64,000 nucleotides of DNA from Lacrimispora amygdalina (GCF_003432035.1 NZ_QOHO01000043.1:31796-95795), one strand, 5' to 3'. Positions 1 to 9,680 are shown, numbered from the stretch's first letter. Made by a program: numbers and translations. Notes: generated by a model not told the origin, from the letters alone.

Positions 1-1536
1 AACCCATTCTCCACAATTAATACACTGAATAAACTTAGTTTTCTTAATCTGAATATTTTTCTCCAAACTATTTACAACACATTGACCATAGCAGAACCAA
101 AGCAATTGCTTGTATCTTTTTTCATGTCCGTATAAATATTCCACCAACATGTCGGCAATAATTTCGTCTGAATATCCAGTTTTGCTAAACAATTTTCTAA
201 TCTGACAAGCAACGTATCTCAAATTGTCAATATACTCATCTTTCATATTTATCATATAACGATATTTTCTATTTAACTCGTTATATAAATTAGCAACCTC
301 TTCACTACAAACCACATTTACATTATTCATCATTAAACGATAATCTATAGAACCAAGATTCAACCCCTTTGTGTTAATTGCCTTATTTGGAATTCTATCA
401 AATATTTTGTTAACAAAACTCTGATTTCTAGTTTCAACTTGTTCCTTTTCTTTATCCTTAGCATATTTAAAAAATGCGGGTAGTTTCTTTTTGGTATATT
501 TCGAAACAACGGGTTTGAACCAATCGGGTCTTTCGGGCATATATAATGTCTTGGCACTGTCAATACAGAAGTTGTTTTCCATACAAAGAAGCTTTACAAC
601 GTCAATAGCTTCCCCCTGTTCTTCCTTACTTCCTTCCACAAACACATCATCATTCCATATCTTTGAAATGTCGTTACTATAGATTCCGATATTTCCATGA
701 GTAAAAGCAGCATTTAGTCCATCATAAATTGTCTTATTATTAAGTAATGTAGGATCTGCTTTTCTCATGTTGTAATAGAGTGGAACAACCCCGTTCATAT
801 TTCTTTCTGCAATTCTCACAAAATCCGGTTCAGCTACAACTAGACTTTTATCTCCATCAACATCAAACTGAAGAATTTTGCTTATTAAATCGTGAACACT
901 AGTGTAAACAGCATTAGTAGTAAACCACTCTTTGATTTTTGACACGCGATCACCATATCCATCACTTGCAACATTAAATCTTATGGCATGTTCCATATAT
1001 AAATGAGGACTTCTGAGACAATCCAGTTTGTCACTTTTTTTAAACAAATTACAAAAAACTTCCTTATCACTTAATAATCCATTTGGATTTTCTATTCCAC
1101 CAAACCAATACTCACAAGCCGCATAAAAATCCGGAAGTAAGAATGTATATTTGCCAACCACTTCAAGCTTTCCACTACGATATTTCTTTAAAAGACTATC
1201 TTTAACTTCACGAACTACATCTTTTGCATATGTATCTGATAAAAGTGGGGGATATATTTTAATGGCTTTTTGAAAAGGAGTCATTTTGGTGTTATATGGA
1301 GTAACTCCTAGAATATTCATCATTGTATCTTTTGACGTACAGATATTCTCTATTTTTTCGACAGACTTTTCCGTTAGTATATCTATTTCAGAATCAGTAA
1401 TATTCGTAAGAGTTTGAAGCATTTGATAATTGATTTTTGCATTCTTAACTCTATCTTCTTCAATATTACAAATACCGGCAGTACAATTATATTTTTTATA
1501 AAAGTTTTTGTATTCGTCCCATGACTCATAGTATTT
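1..1536 (-). CDS. YonO-like single-subunit DNA-dependent RNA polymerase, 3' exon (partial)
   Basis: This minus-strand frame is open for 512 codons from 1536 to the left edge, where the gene is cut off. It holds the aspartate signature DVDGD at 850-864, the metal-binding loop of the double-psi beta-barrel shared by eukaryotic RNA-dependent RNA polymerases and phage SPbeta YonO, which is a DNA-dependent RNA polymerase. Around it are family-like stretches such as GVTPYNTKMTPFQKAI. A possible zinc site (CINCG) lies near the edge. The exon has no start of its own: it begins with an AAA codon right after a group I intron and joins in frame to the exon ending at 2940. Inferred role: transcription of the element's own genes. 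Confidence 0.88.
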
Positions 1537-2939
1537 CCTTAATACCCTCGGTTTCCCGATATTTAAGTAGGGGAGTAGACTATATCATCACCCTTAAAGG
1601 GTGCGTGGCACTTCGCAAGTGGGAATTTCGCCCACAAGCTACTCCTTTCGGATAGTCGTTACACCTTCTTCTTTTAAAGAAGCTTGGCACGGAATTGACT
1701 TGTATATTTCAAAATTCGATAATATATTTTTAATACTTGTTTCTATGTCGTCATTATATTTGATTTCAAATAATGGTATATTATGCTGATTACAGTATTG
1801 TCTTTTTAATGGATCCGTTTCATTTCGTTGTTGTTCTCCAAACCATCCATATGACTCATCGTAATGTTGCTGACCTTGAAATTCCAAAAGACACAACAGC
1901 ATATCTTCACTATTCATTATTGCAAAGTCAAATTTTAACTTCCAACCTTTTTTACTTTTTAAATCATTAAACCCATATTGAGTTTTAAAATTTACACTCA
2001 TTGTGTTTAACAAAATCCTGATGGTTTCTTCTCCACGAGAAATTGTACATCCACAACTTGTTACACTACCACGAACTAAATCATGACCTCTTATAGTTTT
2101 TGTAGAACCACATTCGCATTTGCAAAGCCATTGTGAATATTTTGCTCCATTTTCTCCGACAAAAGAACCATCTCTATTTAATACTGTTAATTTCCCAAAT
2201 TTCTTTCCTAATAAATCCATTGAAAATCTTTCAGAAGTTATTTTACTCTTATAGCATCCGCAACTCGTAGTAGTTCCTTCTTTCAATGAATAGGAGATAA
2301 TAGATACTTCATTGCCGCAATCACATTGACACTTCCAATATACTCCTTGAGATTTAGGCATTGTTTCATCACGTTCTATAACAACCAATTTTCCAAAACG
2401 TTTGCCAACTAAGTCAATTGTTAATTTTTCTGATGTAACTTCACTATGTAAACATCCACAACTCTGTGTCAACCCTCGCTTTACATTGGTTGCATTAACA
2501 GAAACTATATTTCCGCAATCGCACTCACAAATCCAATTTAATTTGTTATTTACGTCTGGATGTAAAAATGTTAATCTATGTAAATGGATACCAGTCATAT
2601 CTGCCTTTTTATGTTTTAAACAACCACAACTTTTCACATGTCCACTTGTTAATCGACTACTTGTTACTTCAATAATATTTCCACAAGAACATTTACATTT
2701 CCATCTAATAAATGTTCTATTATTTTTAAAAGAGTAGTTCTCAATTTTATCTATTACTATTAATTCGTTGAACTTTTTACCAACTAAGTTTTCCATATTT
2801 CACCTCCATTCATAATAAAATTTGTTTTATCGAATTAAAATATATTTAGTTTTTCTCCGTTAGCTGCAATAGCAACACCCTAGATGTCTAGGTTCACCAC
2901 GTTTTCGATACACATTACTGTGTAAAGGCACTCATGTTA
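1537..2939 (-). mobile_element. Group I intron inside the RNA polymerase gene
   Basis: The two exons are separated by about 1403 nt that begin after a U (exon 1 ends ...AUGCAU) and end in G (exon 2 begins AAAUACUAU), as group I introns do. Read on the minus strand, core elements are visible: GCAGCTAACGGAGAAA near the 5' end, and a P7-like pair ACGACTA (about 1650-1660) with ATATAGTC (about 1576-1585) near the 3' end. Splicing restores one continuous frame across the joint (...QFKM-H-KYYESW...), a conserved part of the polymerase. A homing endonuclease gene occupies most of the intron, and its 3' end runs into the P7 region. Confidence 0.88.
1639..2796 (-). CDS. Intron-encoded homing endonuclease, EDxHD (I-Bth0305I/Vsr-like) type
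   Basis: The protein has 385 residues and begins at an ATG with GGAGGTGAA just upstream. Residues 1-255 are four tandem units of about 60 residues. Each starts with a GKxFGKLxV-like strand and carries a four-cysteine knuckle (CxCxCG...SCGC); they are presumably DNA-reading modules. The C-terminal domain has KFDFAIM followed by EFQGQQHYD, the EDxHD restriction-like active site described for I-Bth0305I, a phage RecA-intron endonuclease. Lying inside a group I intron, it should cut the intronless polymerase allele and drive intron spread. Family assignment is by motif. Confidence 0.87.
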   Translation of the reverse strand: MENLVGKKFNELIVIDKIENYSFKNNRTFIRWKCKCSCGNIIEVTSSRLTSGHVKSCGCLKHKKADMTGIHLHRLTFLHPDVNNKLNWICECDCGNIVSVNATNVKRGLTQSCGCLHSEVTSEKLTIDLVGKRFGKLVVIERDETMPKSQGVYWKCQCDCGNEVSIISYSLKEGTTTSCGCYKSKITSERFSMDLLGKKFGKLTVLNRDGSFVGENGAKYSQWLCKCECGSTKTIRGHDLVRGSVTSCGCTISRGEETIRILLNTMSVNFKTQYGFNDLKSKKGWKLKFDFAIMNSEDMLLCLLEFQGQQHYDESYGWFGEQQRNETDPLKRQYCNQHNIPLFEIKYNDDIETSIKNILSNFEIYKSIPCQASLKEEGVTTIRKE

Positions 2940-4055
2940 ATGCATTTTAAATTGACTTTTGGTAAAGATTACTTGTATATCTTCTTTGATAATGTCATGT
3001 TCTTTTCCATAAATATCTTTAATAATGGAAGAGTAGTGGTTGACCTCAACAAATTTCCTAAAATCAAATACTCCTAATAACCCCTTAATCCACGGCGCAC
3101 GAAACATAAAATTCTTTTGACTTACACTGGGTAGCATCATACCAGCTCCGTCCGTGTGAGGAATTGGAACATAATCAGTTTTTCTGGTGATAGAATAATC
3201 AGATTCATCTATGAAGTCAAAAGTACCATATACATTGCTTTCAAAATCATCAATTACTATTGACTTATCTATATCAAAATTTCCCCACAAATCGGTTGCT
3301 GAATTAGTAAGAGCCATATAAGCAAGATGCTTATTAACATTGTTACCTCCTTTTGAATTGATTTTATCAATAGTCAATCCACACATTACAGTTTTTTCAA
3401 TGCGATTCCAAACAGATTCTTTTATAAAAACCGCTTTTTTCTTACGAATTTGCCCAGCAGATGAAGTGAAATACTTATATTTTTCACCTTTATATGTAAA
3501 TCCATAAAAAGAAATATCTTTAAATACATCGAAATAATATACCTGCACAACCATTAATGCATCTGTTAGTTCATCTTGCTTTATCCCAATCGTTCTGGTG
3601 AGAGCGGAATCAAAGACCGATATTACATTGTTATCAGTTAAACTTCCTTCTCTTATTTCTCGTATATGGTCTTTACCATCTGTTTTCTCATTTTGACTAA
3701 CCTTATTAGACAAGAGAGTAAGCAACTTCTCTTTTGAATCTTTTGCCTTTTCTCTTTTATGCCTTATAAGATTATTCCATTTTATATATTCCTGAATGGT
3801 ATCTATATGTTCTGGTAATATTTCAAATTCAACCTCTTCAGATTTATTTGATCGAAACAATGAAATATCATCTTTGGAGTATCCAAATTCTTTTAGATTT
3901 TTTTCTAATTCAGGAAGTTTGTTGTTTAAGTAATTACGTTCTCTGCGATATTTACAATTCATATCATGAAGATATTTTTCATGATTACTATAAAAATGTC
4001 CAGTATCAACAGAGTACATGTTAATTTGTACGTCTAAAATATCTACATCCTCCAC
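2940..4055 (-). CDS. YonO-like RNA polymerase, 5' exon
   Basis: This exon encodes 372 residues if read from GTG at 4055. Read without splicing it would stop two codons after FTKSQFKM, and the stop codon belongs to the intron. The N-terminal half is charged and helical (residues about 20-120). The C-terminal end carries the family-like stretch IQVIFTKSQFKMH that continues into exon 2. The start is uncertain. GTG 4055 has no ribosome site before it, but GGAGG at 4049-4053 sits 8 nt upstream of an in-frame ATT at 4040, suggesting AUU initiation; the first ATG is at 4019. It is transcribed toward the left edge. Confidence 0.85.
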
Positions 4056-4158
4056 AATCTATATTTTATTATTCTTTTTAGTCTTAACTTGTGTTACAAT
4101 ATTCTTAATGCTATGTGGCAATAGCAGGAAACCAATTCAACCATAAGGAGGTTCATAT

Positions 4159-4320
4159 TTGACAGAATTAACTTTTCTCATGATTGCAATAGCAGTTGTA
4201 ATTCATGAGATAAACAATTTGCTTCTTATTTGTGTTACATTCAAACCTGATACAAAGAAAGTTGTTTCTTGCGCCAACAAGAAGATCATGAAGCAAATTT
4301 TAAAATCTCTTAGCGACTAG
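4159..4320 (+). CDS. Small membrane-type protein of unknown function, TTG start
   Basis: This 53-residue frame lies on the plus strand between two leftward genes. AAGGAGG at 4145-4151 lies 7 nt before the TTG at 4159, good spacing. The first 25 residues are hydrophobic (FLMIAIAVVIH, LLLICV) and could form one membrane segment; the tail is basic. A hairpin terminator follows at 4358. The frame is too short to identify by family. Support comes from the ribosome site, the terminator and the hydrophobic pattern. Confidence 0.5.
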   Translation: MTELTFLMIAIAVVIHEINNLLLICVTFKPDTKKVVSCANKKIMKQILKSLSD

Positions 4321-4357
4321 CTAAGTCTCTATATGGTATGAATTTATGTAAAACGCG

Positions 4358-4394
4358 GTCTAGTATCTGAATAAGGTACTAGGCTGTTTTCCTT
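4358..4394 (+). terminator. Intrinsic terminator after the small TTG gene
   Basis: An 8-bp stem pairs GTCTAGTA (4358-4365) with TACTAGGC (4377-4384), with one G-U pair and an 11-nt loop. TGTTTTCCTT follows. It suits the plus-strand gene ending at 4320. Confidence 0.6.
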
Positions 4395-4443
4395 ATATAA
4401 TTCTCCAATGAGTTATGTTTGCATTGTATAGTCCCGTACTTAA

Positions 4444-4782
4444 TCATTTGCCTTTTCTCTCTTTCTCCATAATCTCAAAACCCCTATCGAAGCATTTCAG
4501 CTCGTATTCGTACCTGTCTATGTATTTCTTGAAGAATCCGTCCGTAAGAAGATCTGTCACGTACTGAGCCATATCACGCTTGATAGTCTTCATGTCCGAT
4601 TCCATCTCAACGTTAGCAGCTTCTTCAATCAAATCCCATTTCTCAACTGAATTTTCGTGCAGTCGGAGGGTAGTGTAGTATTTTTTCTTCTCGTTATCCC
4701 ACCTCGCCATTGCAATAACTGTATAACCATTCTGTAAATCAATTGAAACTATTACGTTTGCCTCTGTTTCATATCTAAGCAT
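4444..4782 (-). CDS. Hypothetical protein, 112 aa
   Basis: I do not recognise this protein. It begins at ATG with AAGGAAG upstream and ends in a strongly charged helical tail (MEKERKGK). The N-terminal half, with alternating hydrophobic residues (VIVSIDLQNGYTVIAMARW), looks like beta strands; the C-terminal half looks helical. It is the first of a leftward series of small genes read toward the polymerase. Confidence 0.75.
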   Translation of the reverse strand: MLRYETEANVIVSIDLQNGYTVIAMARWDNEKKKYYTTLRLHENSVEKWDLIEEAANVEMESDMKTIKRDMAQYVTDLLTDGFFKKYIDRYEYELKCFDRGFEIMEKERKGK

Positions 4783-4907
4783 ATTTTTGTCTTCCTTTCT
4801 ATTCCTTGATTAATATTTGATTTTTGTGTGCATGTTCTTTAGGTAAGTATTTCTCCACCAACAGTAGTAGAATTTTCTGTGCAATGGTGGTAATTGAAAT
4901 TCTGGGC

Positions 4908-5264
4908 TTAAAATTCATTCTGCGTTAATTTACTCGCCTGATATTTTCTCATGCGCTCACCGGCCGCCTGTCTTTGCTCATCTGATAATTCTTTCTTCTT
5001 TGCCCGAAAACTGATTAGCGTTTTATCTTGTAGTAAATATGTTTTCCCACATTTTGTTTCCTCGATAACTGAGTACATGTCGGGACTGGTACCACACAGT
5101 TTATCTAGCTTTGTTATGTACGTACTGTCAGATGTGTAAATAGTTGCAGTTTTCTCGTCTCTCATCATATTGATACATACTTCCTGTTCATAAATTGGAA
5201 CAGAAGTTGGAGATTTTAATTCTAAAAACTCTTCATCTTCGATAAATTCATTATTCATTTTCAT
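4908..5264 (-). CDS. Hypothetical protein, 118 aa
   Basis: This is an unrecognised acidic protein with a basic C-terminal region (RAKKKELSDEQRQAAGERM). Its ATG at 5264 overlaps the TGA of the upstream gene in an ATGA arrangement, so the two are probably translationally coupled. No motif points to a function. Confidence 0.72.
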   Translation of the reverse strand: MKMNNEFIEDEEFLELKSPTSVPIYEQEVCINMMRDEKTATIYTSDSTYITKLDKLCGTSPDMYSVIEETKCGKTYLLQDKTLISFRAKKKELSDEQRQAAGERMRKYQASKLTQNEF

Positions 5265-5446
5265 TTACTGTCCCTTCTTTCACAATTTTTTCTACACTGT
5301 TCATCAAACTTCATATCTGATAAAATCCGTCCTGCAATATCGCCCATAGTTGAAAACCCACGATATTCAGTATTAAAGCTTTCTACATTAATAGCACCTC
5401 CATATGTTCTATGTTTTCTGTTTGAGTATGTATTTGTTCCTGTCAT
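5261..5446 (-). CDS. Hypothetical basic protein, about 61 aa
   Basis: A short basic frame (NRKHRTYGG...) that overlaps the next gene by ATGA. The start is ambiguous. A TTG at 5470 would place the only ribosome site (AAGGAG) inside the gene; the ATG at 5446 lies about 13 nt after that site, a little far. I prefer 5446. Function unknown. Confidence 0.6.
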   Translation of the reverse strand: MTGTNTYSNRKHRTYGGAINVESFNTEYRGFSTMGDIAGRILSDMKFDEQCRKNCERRDSK

Positions 5447-5556
5447 GTAATTTGTAATTCTCCTTTTCAATATTTAGTTTTGCTATAATTTCTTTCATCA
5501 TTGACCGCCTTTCTGGTGAGCCATTGATTGTTTGGTTACGATTAATTTATTCTCTA

Positions 5557-6384
5557 CTACTCTTGATAAAACTTCTTATTTCTTCGTTCAAATAAGTATT
5601 GGATTCCATACTTTAATTCTCTTTCCCAATCGTATTCATCGTTATCACAAATTCTAAAGGTTTTATTATTGAGTAATATCTTGTATGGAAAAATGTAAAT
5701 GATATCATCGGTACGCCAATTTGATTCCTTGTCCTTATAGCTAGGCATTCTATAAGTCTTTATAAGTCCCAATTCTTCTAAAACCGTAGTTGCTCTTGAT
5801 ACCATTTTCCGATTCATTCCTAAAAAACCCCCCATTGCTTCAAAATTAGAATGAAATATTTCTGGCTTATCCTTTTTCGATTTTTCTGAATGACCAGTTA
5901 TCTCATTAGTGCGAGTCCAAGTAAATGCTCTAATATAGGAGAGTAACAATAATAAAATACTTTTATTTAATGGTTTGTATGAAGATTGATATTTCATGAT
6001 GGCAGCAATCTCAAAATCATATATGATACCAAAATTTTTATCTGGTATTAATTTCTCCATATTTAAAAAGGAAGACTGAAAATTATTTTGCAGATATTTA
6101 TCTGAATCGAAGTCCAGAATATAACCATTTTCAAAATACCAGTTCATACATAATAGATATTTATCATAAATATTAGGTTTGTCTTTTGTACTCGTTCTCC
6201 AATTGGCCTTATAACCAGACCACTGAATCATGTAAATGGGGGAGTAGTGCACCATCTCGTCCCAAGTTTGGTTATGATTCAAATATGCAAGTATTGAAAT
6301 CCGATGTTCAGGTAAAGTACTTGCTAAAATTACTTCTTTTGAAACCTTTATGTATCGATTTGGTATTTGAGGGGTTACTGGCAT
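5557..6384 (-). CDS. Winged-helix replication-type protein
   Basis: The protein has 275 residues from ATG 6384. Residues 170-215 (NFEAMGGFLGMNRKMVSRATTVLEELGLIKTYR) look like a winged helix of the kind found in phage replisome organisers and plasmid replication proteins; the N-terminal part is rich in aromatic residues. Assignment to replication initiation is inference. A ribosome site (AGGTG, 6438-6442) sits 8 nt before an in-frame ATA at 6429, whereas ATG 6384 has none, so translation may start 15 codons earlier at AUA. It lies downstream of the AntA gene in a leftward group. Confidence 0.72.
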   Translation of the reverse strand: MPVTPQIPNRYIKVSKEVILASTLPEHRISILAYLNHNQTWDEMVHYSPIYMIQWSGYKANWRTSTKDKPNIYDKYLLCMNWYFENGYILDFDSDKYLQNNFQSSFLNMEKLIPDKNFGIIYDFEIAAIMKYQSSYKPLNKSILLLLLSYIRAFTWTRTNEITGHSEKSKKDKPEIFHSNFEAMGGFLGMNRKMVSRATTVLEELGLIKTYRMPSYKDKESNWRTDDIIYIFPYKILLNNKTFRICDNDEYDWERELKYGIQYLFERRNKKFYQE

Positions 6385-6462
6385 AGTTTCTGACTCTGTT
6401 GGTGATTTATTGTTTTCTGGAATATCTATTGGTTGTTCACCTGCCTTTCATTTGTATATTCT

Positions 6463-7311
6463 CTATACATATTTTGTTTTTCTGTTTTTCACCCGATCAT
6501 ACTCAACCTGTAAAATCTTCTTTCGCTCTTCATACGAATAAATCTCTTGTGAAATAATTAATTGTGCATCATACCTTTCCAATCGTTCAACATCATCAAG
6601 TTGGTCGTTGGTAAAGTGATTGCGAATCTGTTCTTTTTCTGAAATGTTGTTTATAGCCCGATATTGTTTTGCTGACATACCCATAATTACAGTATTCAAC
6701 AACGAGAATTCAATGGAGTACAGATTTCCACTTGTTATCCACTCTGGAACACCATTGAGTAGTTCTTCTCTTTTAGAAATTAAAGCGCCACGTAATTCCT
6801 TACAGTTAATAAGTGTGTTTTTACGATTGTGATTCCATTTCACGCGATTCTTAAATGCTTTTTCTATAATAATGAAGTAGCGTCTAGTTAGCGCTCCAAT
6901 ATCAGTACGTTCAACCATGGCAAGCTGCTTGGCACAATCAAGTGTAAGAATGTAATCGGTAGTCTCTTTGGGTTTTACTCGATGTTTAACGGTTTCATAA
7001 AAGTGTGAAGCCATAAAATAATCTACATCTTCTATGAGCCGATATGTTTCAATACGGCTTTTGATCCAGTCGGCAAATTGACGGCCTGATTCTAGTTGCT
7101 TATGTAGATCTCTTGCGTTAACATTTCTACTATTGTTTATACCTTGTAAAACCGGCAATAGTGCTTGATAATCAAGGATTGTAGATATATCCTCATCTGA
7201 TAACCCGTAACGTAATAGTTCTTCCTTAGTAAATAATCCGTCTTTCAACGATTCACTTTCGTATGGTATTTCTCTTCTTGGTTTTGGTTCTCTGGTTTTA
7301 ATATTTCTCAA
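6463..7311 (-). CDS. AntA/AntB-type phage antirepressor
   Basis: The 282-residue protein starts at TTG with AGGAG 8 nt upstream. Residues about 45-160 match the AntA/AntB N-terminal domain: VNARDLHKQLESGRQFADWI, followed by the IEDVDYF strand and the TLDCAKQLAMVERT helix. The C-terminal domain is helical and charged. Antirepressors of this family counteract a lysogeny repressor by protein contact. Here a second antirepressor and a Xre repressor lie nearby, so this block is probably the lysis/maintenance switch. Confidence 0.88.
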   Translation of the reverse strand: MRNIKTREPKPRREIPYESESLKDGLFTKEELLRYGLSDEDISTILDYQALLPVLQGINNSRNVNARDLHKQLESGRQFADWIKSRIETYRLIEDVDYFMASHFYETVKHRVKPKETTDYILTLDCAKQLAMVERTDIGALTRRYFIIIEKAFKNRVKWNHNRKNTLINCKELRGALISKREELLNGVPEWITSGNLYSIEFSLLNTVIMGMSAKQYRAINNISEKEQIRNHFTNDQLDDVERLERYDAQLIISQEIYSYEERKKILQVEYDRVKNRKTKYV

Positions 7312-7405
7312 AATTTATTCTCCTTTTACTATTATCCGTTTACGACATATATGTTGTTGTGATGACATATACTTTCCGAAAATAAGCAAAAGTATATGCT
7401 GCTGT

Positions 7406-7426
7406 GGGTGTCGAAATCAGCCACCC
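7406..7426 (+). repeat. GGGTG...CACCC hairpin, copy 1
   Basis: GGGTG (7406-7410) and CACCC (7422-7426) enclose an 11-nt loop, TCGAAATCAGC. A near twin with loop CTGAAATAGCT occurs at 46584-46604. Copy 1 lies between two leftward genes and is followed on the plus strand by TTTTATA. Function unknown. Confidence 0.45.
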
Positions 7427-7502
7427 TTTTATAAAGAAAGACTGTAATAATATAAAGAAAGACCTCTATTATTCGTTTCCTTTTATAATTTTTGAGTTGT
7501 CT

Positions 7503-7736
7503 TTATATTTTTTTCTTCTTCCTGTAACATGTATTACTTCTCCGTTTCTGTAATTCTGTTTTAGTGGCATATGCGAATAATCCATCTTTAGAATATGTAA
7601 CTCTGTCAATGTGGTAGTCTGTCCAATAGTCATGATATGTGTCGCCTGGCTTTGGAGTCGTGTTCTTTGGTAAGCTAATATCTGATGATAAATAATGATA
7701 TTGCTTTTGTGGCAGTTCTCTTACATAAAACTTCAT
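7503..7736 (-). CDS. Hypothetical protein, 77 aa
   Basis: An unrecognised protein with a very basic C-terminus (ELQKRRSNTCYRKKKKI). It starts at ATG with AAAGGAAA upstream and lies 18 nt downstream of the P22-type antirepressor gene, probably in one transcript. The tail could bind nucleic acid; nothing more can be supported. Confidence 0.7.
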   Translation of the reverse strand: MKFYVRELPQKQYHYLSSDISLPKNTTPKPGDTYHDYWTDYHIDRVTYSKDGLFAYATKTELQKRRSNTCYRKKKKI

Positions 7737-7754
7737 AATAATATTTTCCTTTCT

Positions 7755-8636
7755 TTACTTTGTACATATTTCTTCTATAGGAGTATCAAATATGGTTATG
7801 TGCTTCTTGGATGTTATTGGATCATCTTCAGATGCAATACCGTATTTAATAAGATTGCTATTGACTATTTGCTCAATCATATCTCTATATTTTGGACTGT
7901 ATTCATATGGTTCTAATGGATAACACGATGTAAGATTATTTTCGTAAAGGTAATCTGCCTGTATCTGTTGAGTATCCATATCATATAAATTCTCTAATTC
8001 GTTTAGGATATTTCTATATAAGGAACCTCTGTTGATATGAAAATGTTCTTCTAGTAACGTATATTTTGGAGACATTTTTCTAAACCATGGATTATATGGC
8101 TTTCTGTATGTCGGTTCTGGTAATGATGTCTGTTGATGTTGATACTCCTCTAATTTGGAGATACGAGATTCTTGATTCTCTAATAAGGCAACTATTTTAT
8201 TTAAAGAATCTGTAATTGGCTTCATATCTATATTTGATATATTTTGTTTATCAATAAAGACAGATGCCAATACATCGGCACATTTATCTTGATAAAGTTC
8301 TAATCTATGTGTTATGTTGGGATAATCTCTTATCATGCGTTTTGTAATATTGATCTTTGCTAACGCAATAGGTAATTTTCTCGAATTAATACATTCTGAA
8401 TTTTGATTACCCTTATTTGTAGGTATGTTGAACTTTAACACCCCTTTTGAAATTGAAATATCATTGATCCATTTACTACGTTGATATCTTACTTGCTCAT
8501 CTTTGAATCCTAATCCTCTGAGCACCGAATTAATTGCTGTATAAACCTCACCAGTTGAATTATCTTTTAGTGCCACAAGTGAATCTCCATAAAAATCAAA
8601 ATCTGTTACTTGTAAAGCTGTTTTTGTATTGCTCAT
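7755..8636 (-). CDS. P22_AR-type phage antirepressor (Ant-like)
   Basis: The protein has 293 residues, with GGAGAG before the ATG. Residues 8-125 match the P22 antirepressor N-terminal domain: a strand with DSLVALKDNSTGEVYTAINSVLRGLGF, then QVRYQRSKW and a LPIALAKINIT helix. Residues 140-160 form a short coiled coil (LNKIVALLENQESRISKLEEY). The C-terminal domain is separate and includes EEHFHINRGSLYRNILNELE. It probably inactivates a repressor during induction. It is the most upstream gene of the leftward antirepressor group. Confidence 0.87.
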   Translation of the reverse strand: MSNTKTALQVTDFDFYGDSLVALKDNSTGEVYTAINSVLRGLGFKDEQVRYQRSKWINDISISKGVLKFNIPTNKGNQNSECINSRKLPIALAKINITKRMIRDYPNITHRLELYQDKCADVLASVFIDKQNISNIDMKPITDSLNKIVALLENQESRISKLEEYQHQQTSLPEPTYRKPYNPWFRKMSPKYTLLEEHFHINRGSLYRNILNELENLYDMDTQQIQADYLYENNLTSCYPLEPYEYSPKYRDMIEQIVNSNLIKYGIASEDDPITSKKHITIFDTPIEEICTK

Positions 8637-8639
8637 AAA

Positions 8640-9156
8640 TAAATCTCTCCTTTACATATTGAAATGTTGTAATTTAGTCTCCGATATTTATTTCTCCATT
8701 TGAGATGTGATTTTTTGAAAAGGGGCGAAAATATATTGCCAGTAATAATGATGGGAGTAGTGGTGTGATATGTAATTCTCTGTTTAGATGTAAAGTACAC
8801 CCTCCCTTATGGTCATGAGATATATGTGATTGCAATAAGATGGAATTTTCATTTATATAGGGAGATTTAGGATTAAATAATATGAAATATAAGATATGAT
8901 GGATATTGAATGTGGTAATTATATGCAAATATTACATTTTATTTTTGGTAGATTTACACAATGATGATGAGATGAACATATGATTATGACGTTCAAATTT
9001 GACCATATACAGGCTTGTAATGCTTTGGATGATATAATTGTTGTGTAGGAGATAAAGTGTATTAGAATTGATTCTGGTGCGTTGTAGAGGGTATGGATAT
9101 ATTGATGAGTTTTGTTACTTTGAATTTGTGGTGACTAAAACTCTTTTTAAATAAAT
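8640..9156. other. Gene-free leader upstream of the antirepressor genes
   Basis: About 500 nt without a convincing gene. The one longer minus-strand frame (8674-8928) has no ribosome site and an implausible composition. The plus strand is poor in C and rich in G and T. It presumably holds the promoter and leader of the leftward antirepressor transcript, but I could not pick one consensus promoter. Confidence 0.5.
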
Positions 9157-9191
9157 AAAAATAGATAAGCAATATTTACCTATCTATTTTT
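9157..9191 (-). terminator. Bidirectional intrinsic terminator
   Basis: A perfect 11-bp stem pairs AAAAATAGATA (9157-9167) with TATCTATTTTT (9181-9191), with a 13-nt loop and A and T runs on either side. It lies just after the stop of the leftward gene at 9215 and could stop transcription in both directions. Confidence 0.8.
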
Positions 9192-9214
9192 CGGTTTTAA
9201 TCTAGTATTATTTT

Positions 9215-9409
9215 TTAATCAAAGTATTCAAGGACTTCTGCAAAAATAGCAGCTAAGTCCTTTTTTAATTGAATTTTGTCTGCTTGGAATGCATCAATTG
9301 ATATTGATACGTTTATTCCATGTGATAAGACTTCACCTTTTCTATTGGTGAGTGTTGGTTTCTCAAATGAGAACTGTTGTGGTACGATTGATAAATTGGA
9401 TTTTGACAT
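9215..9409 (-). CDS. Hypothetical protein, 64 aa
   Basis: A small protein of unknown function. I chose ATG 9409 because AAAGGGG lies about 8 nt upstream; a longer reading to 9505 has no ribosome site. The C-terminal half is amphipathic (AFQADKIQLKKDLAAIFAEVLEYF). It stands alone between a terminator and the repeat-rich control region. Confidence 0.65.
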   Translation of the reverse strand: MSKSNLSIVPQQFSFEKPTLTNRKGEVLSHGINVSISIDAFQADKIQLKKDLAAIFAEVLEYFD

Positions 9410-9680
9410 TTGTGTTTCCCCTTTCGTTGGAATTATGAAATCGTGATTATTGGCTACAAGTATTAATTCTCTTTTGGAGTTTGTAAAAATCAAAAAAATA
9501 GGCATGATGATTTATGCCTATATATTAAGGAGTGTTCTGTTGTGGGGTAATTGAAGATCATAATAAAAAGTAAATAATCTGACAGTTTGAGACTATTTAG
9601 ATGTAAATTGTTTGAAGGTAAATTATAGCTACTTCGACAGAGAGGGATTTTTGTGCTGCCAAAATATAAGATAAGTGTTG

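Noticed and set aside
8674..8928. 84-codon minus-strand frame upstream of the P22-type antirepressor
   Set aside because: No ribosome site, low-complexity His/Leu/Ile composition and position in a skewed gene-free leader; treated as chance.
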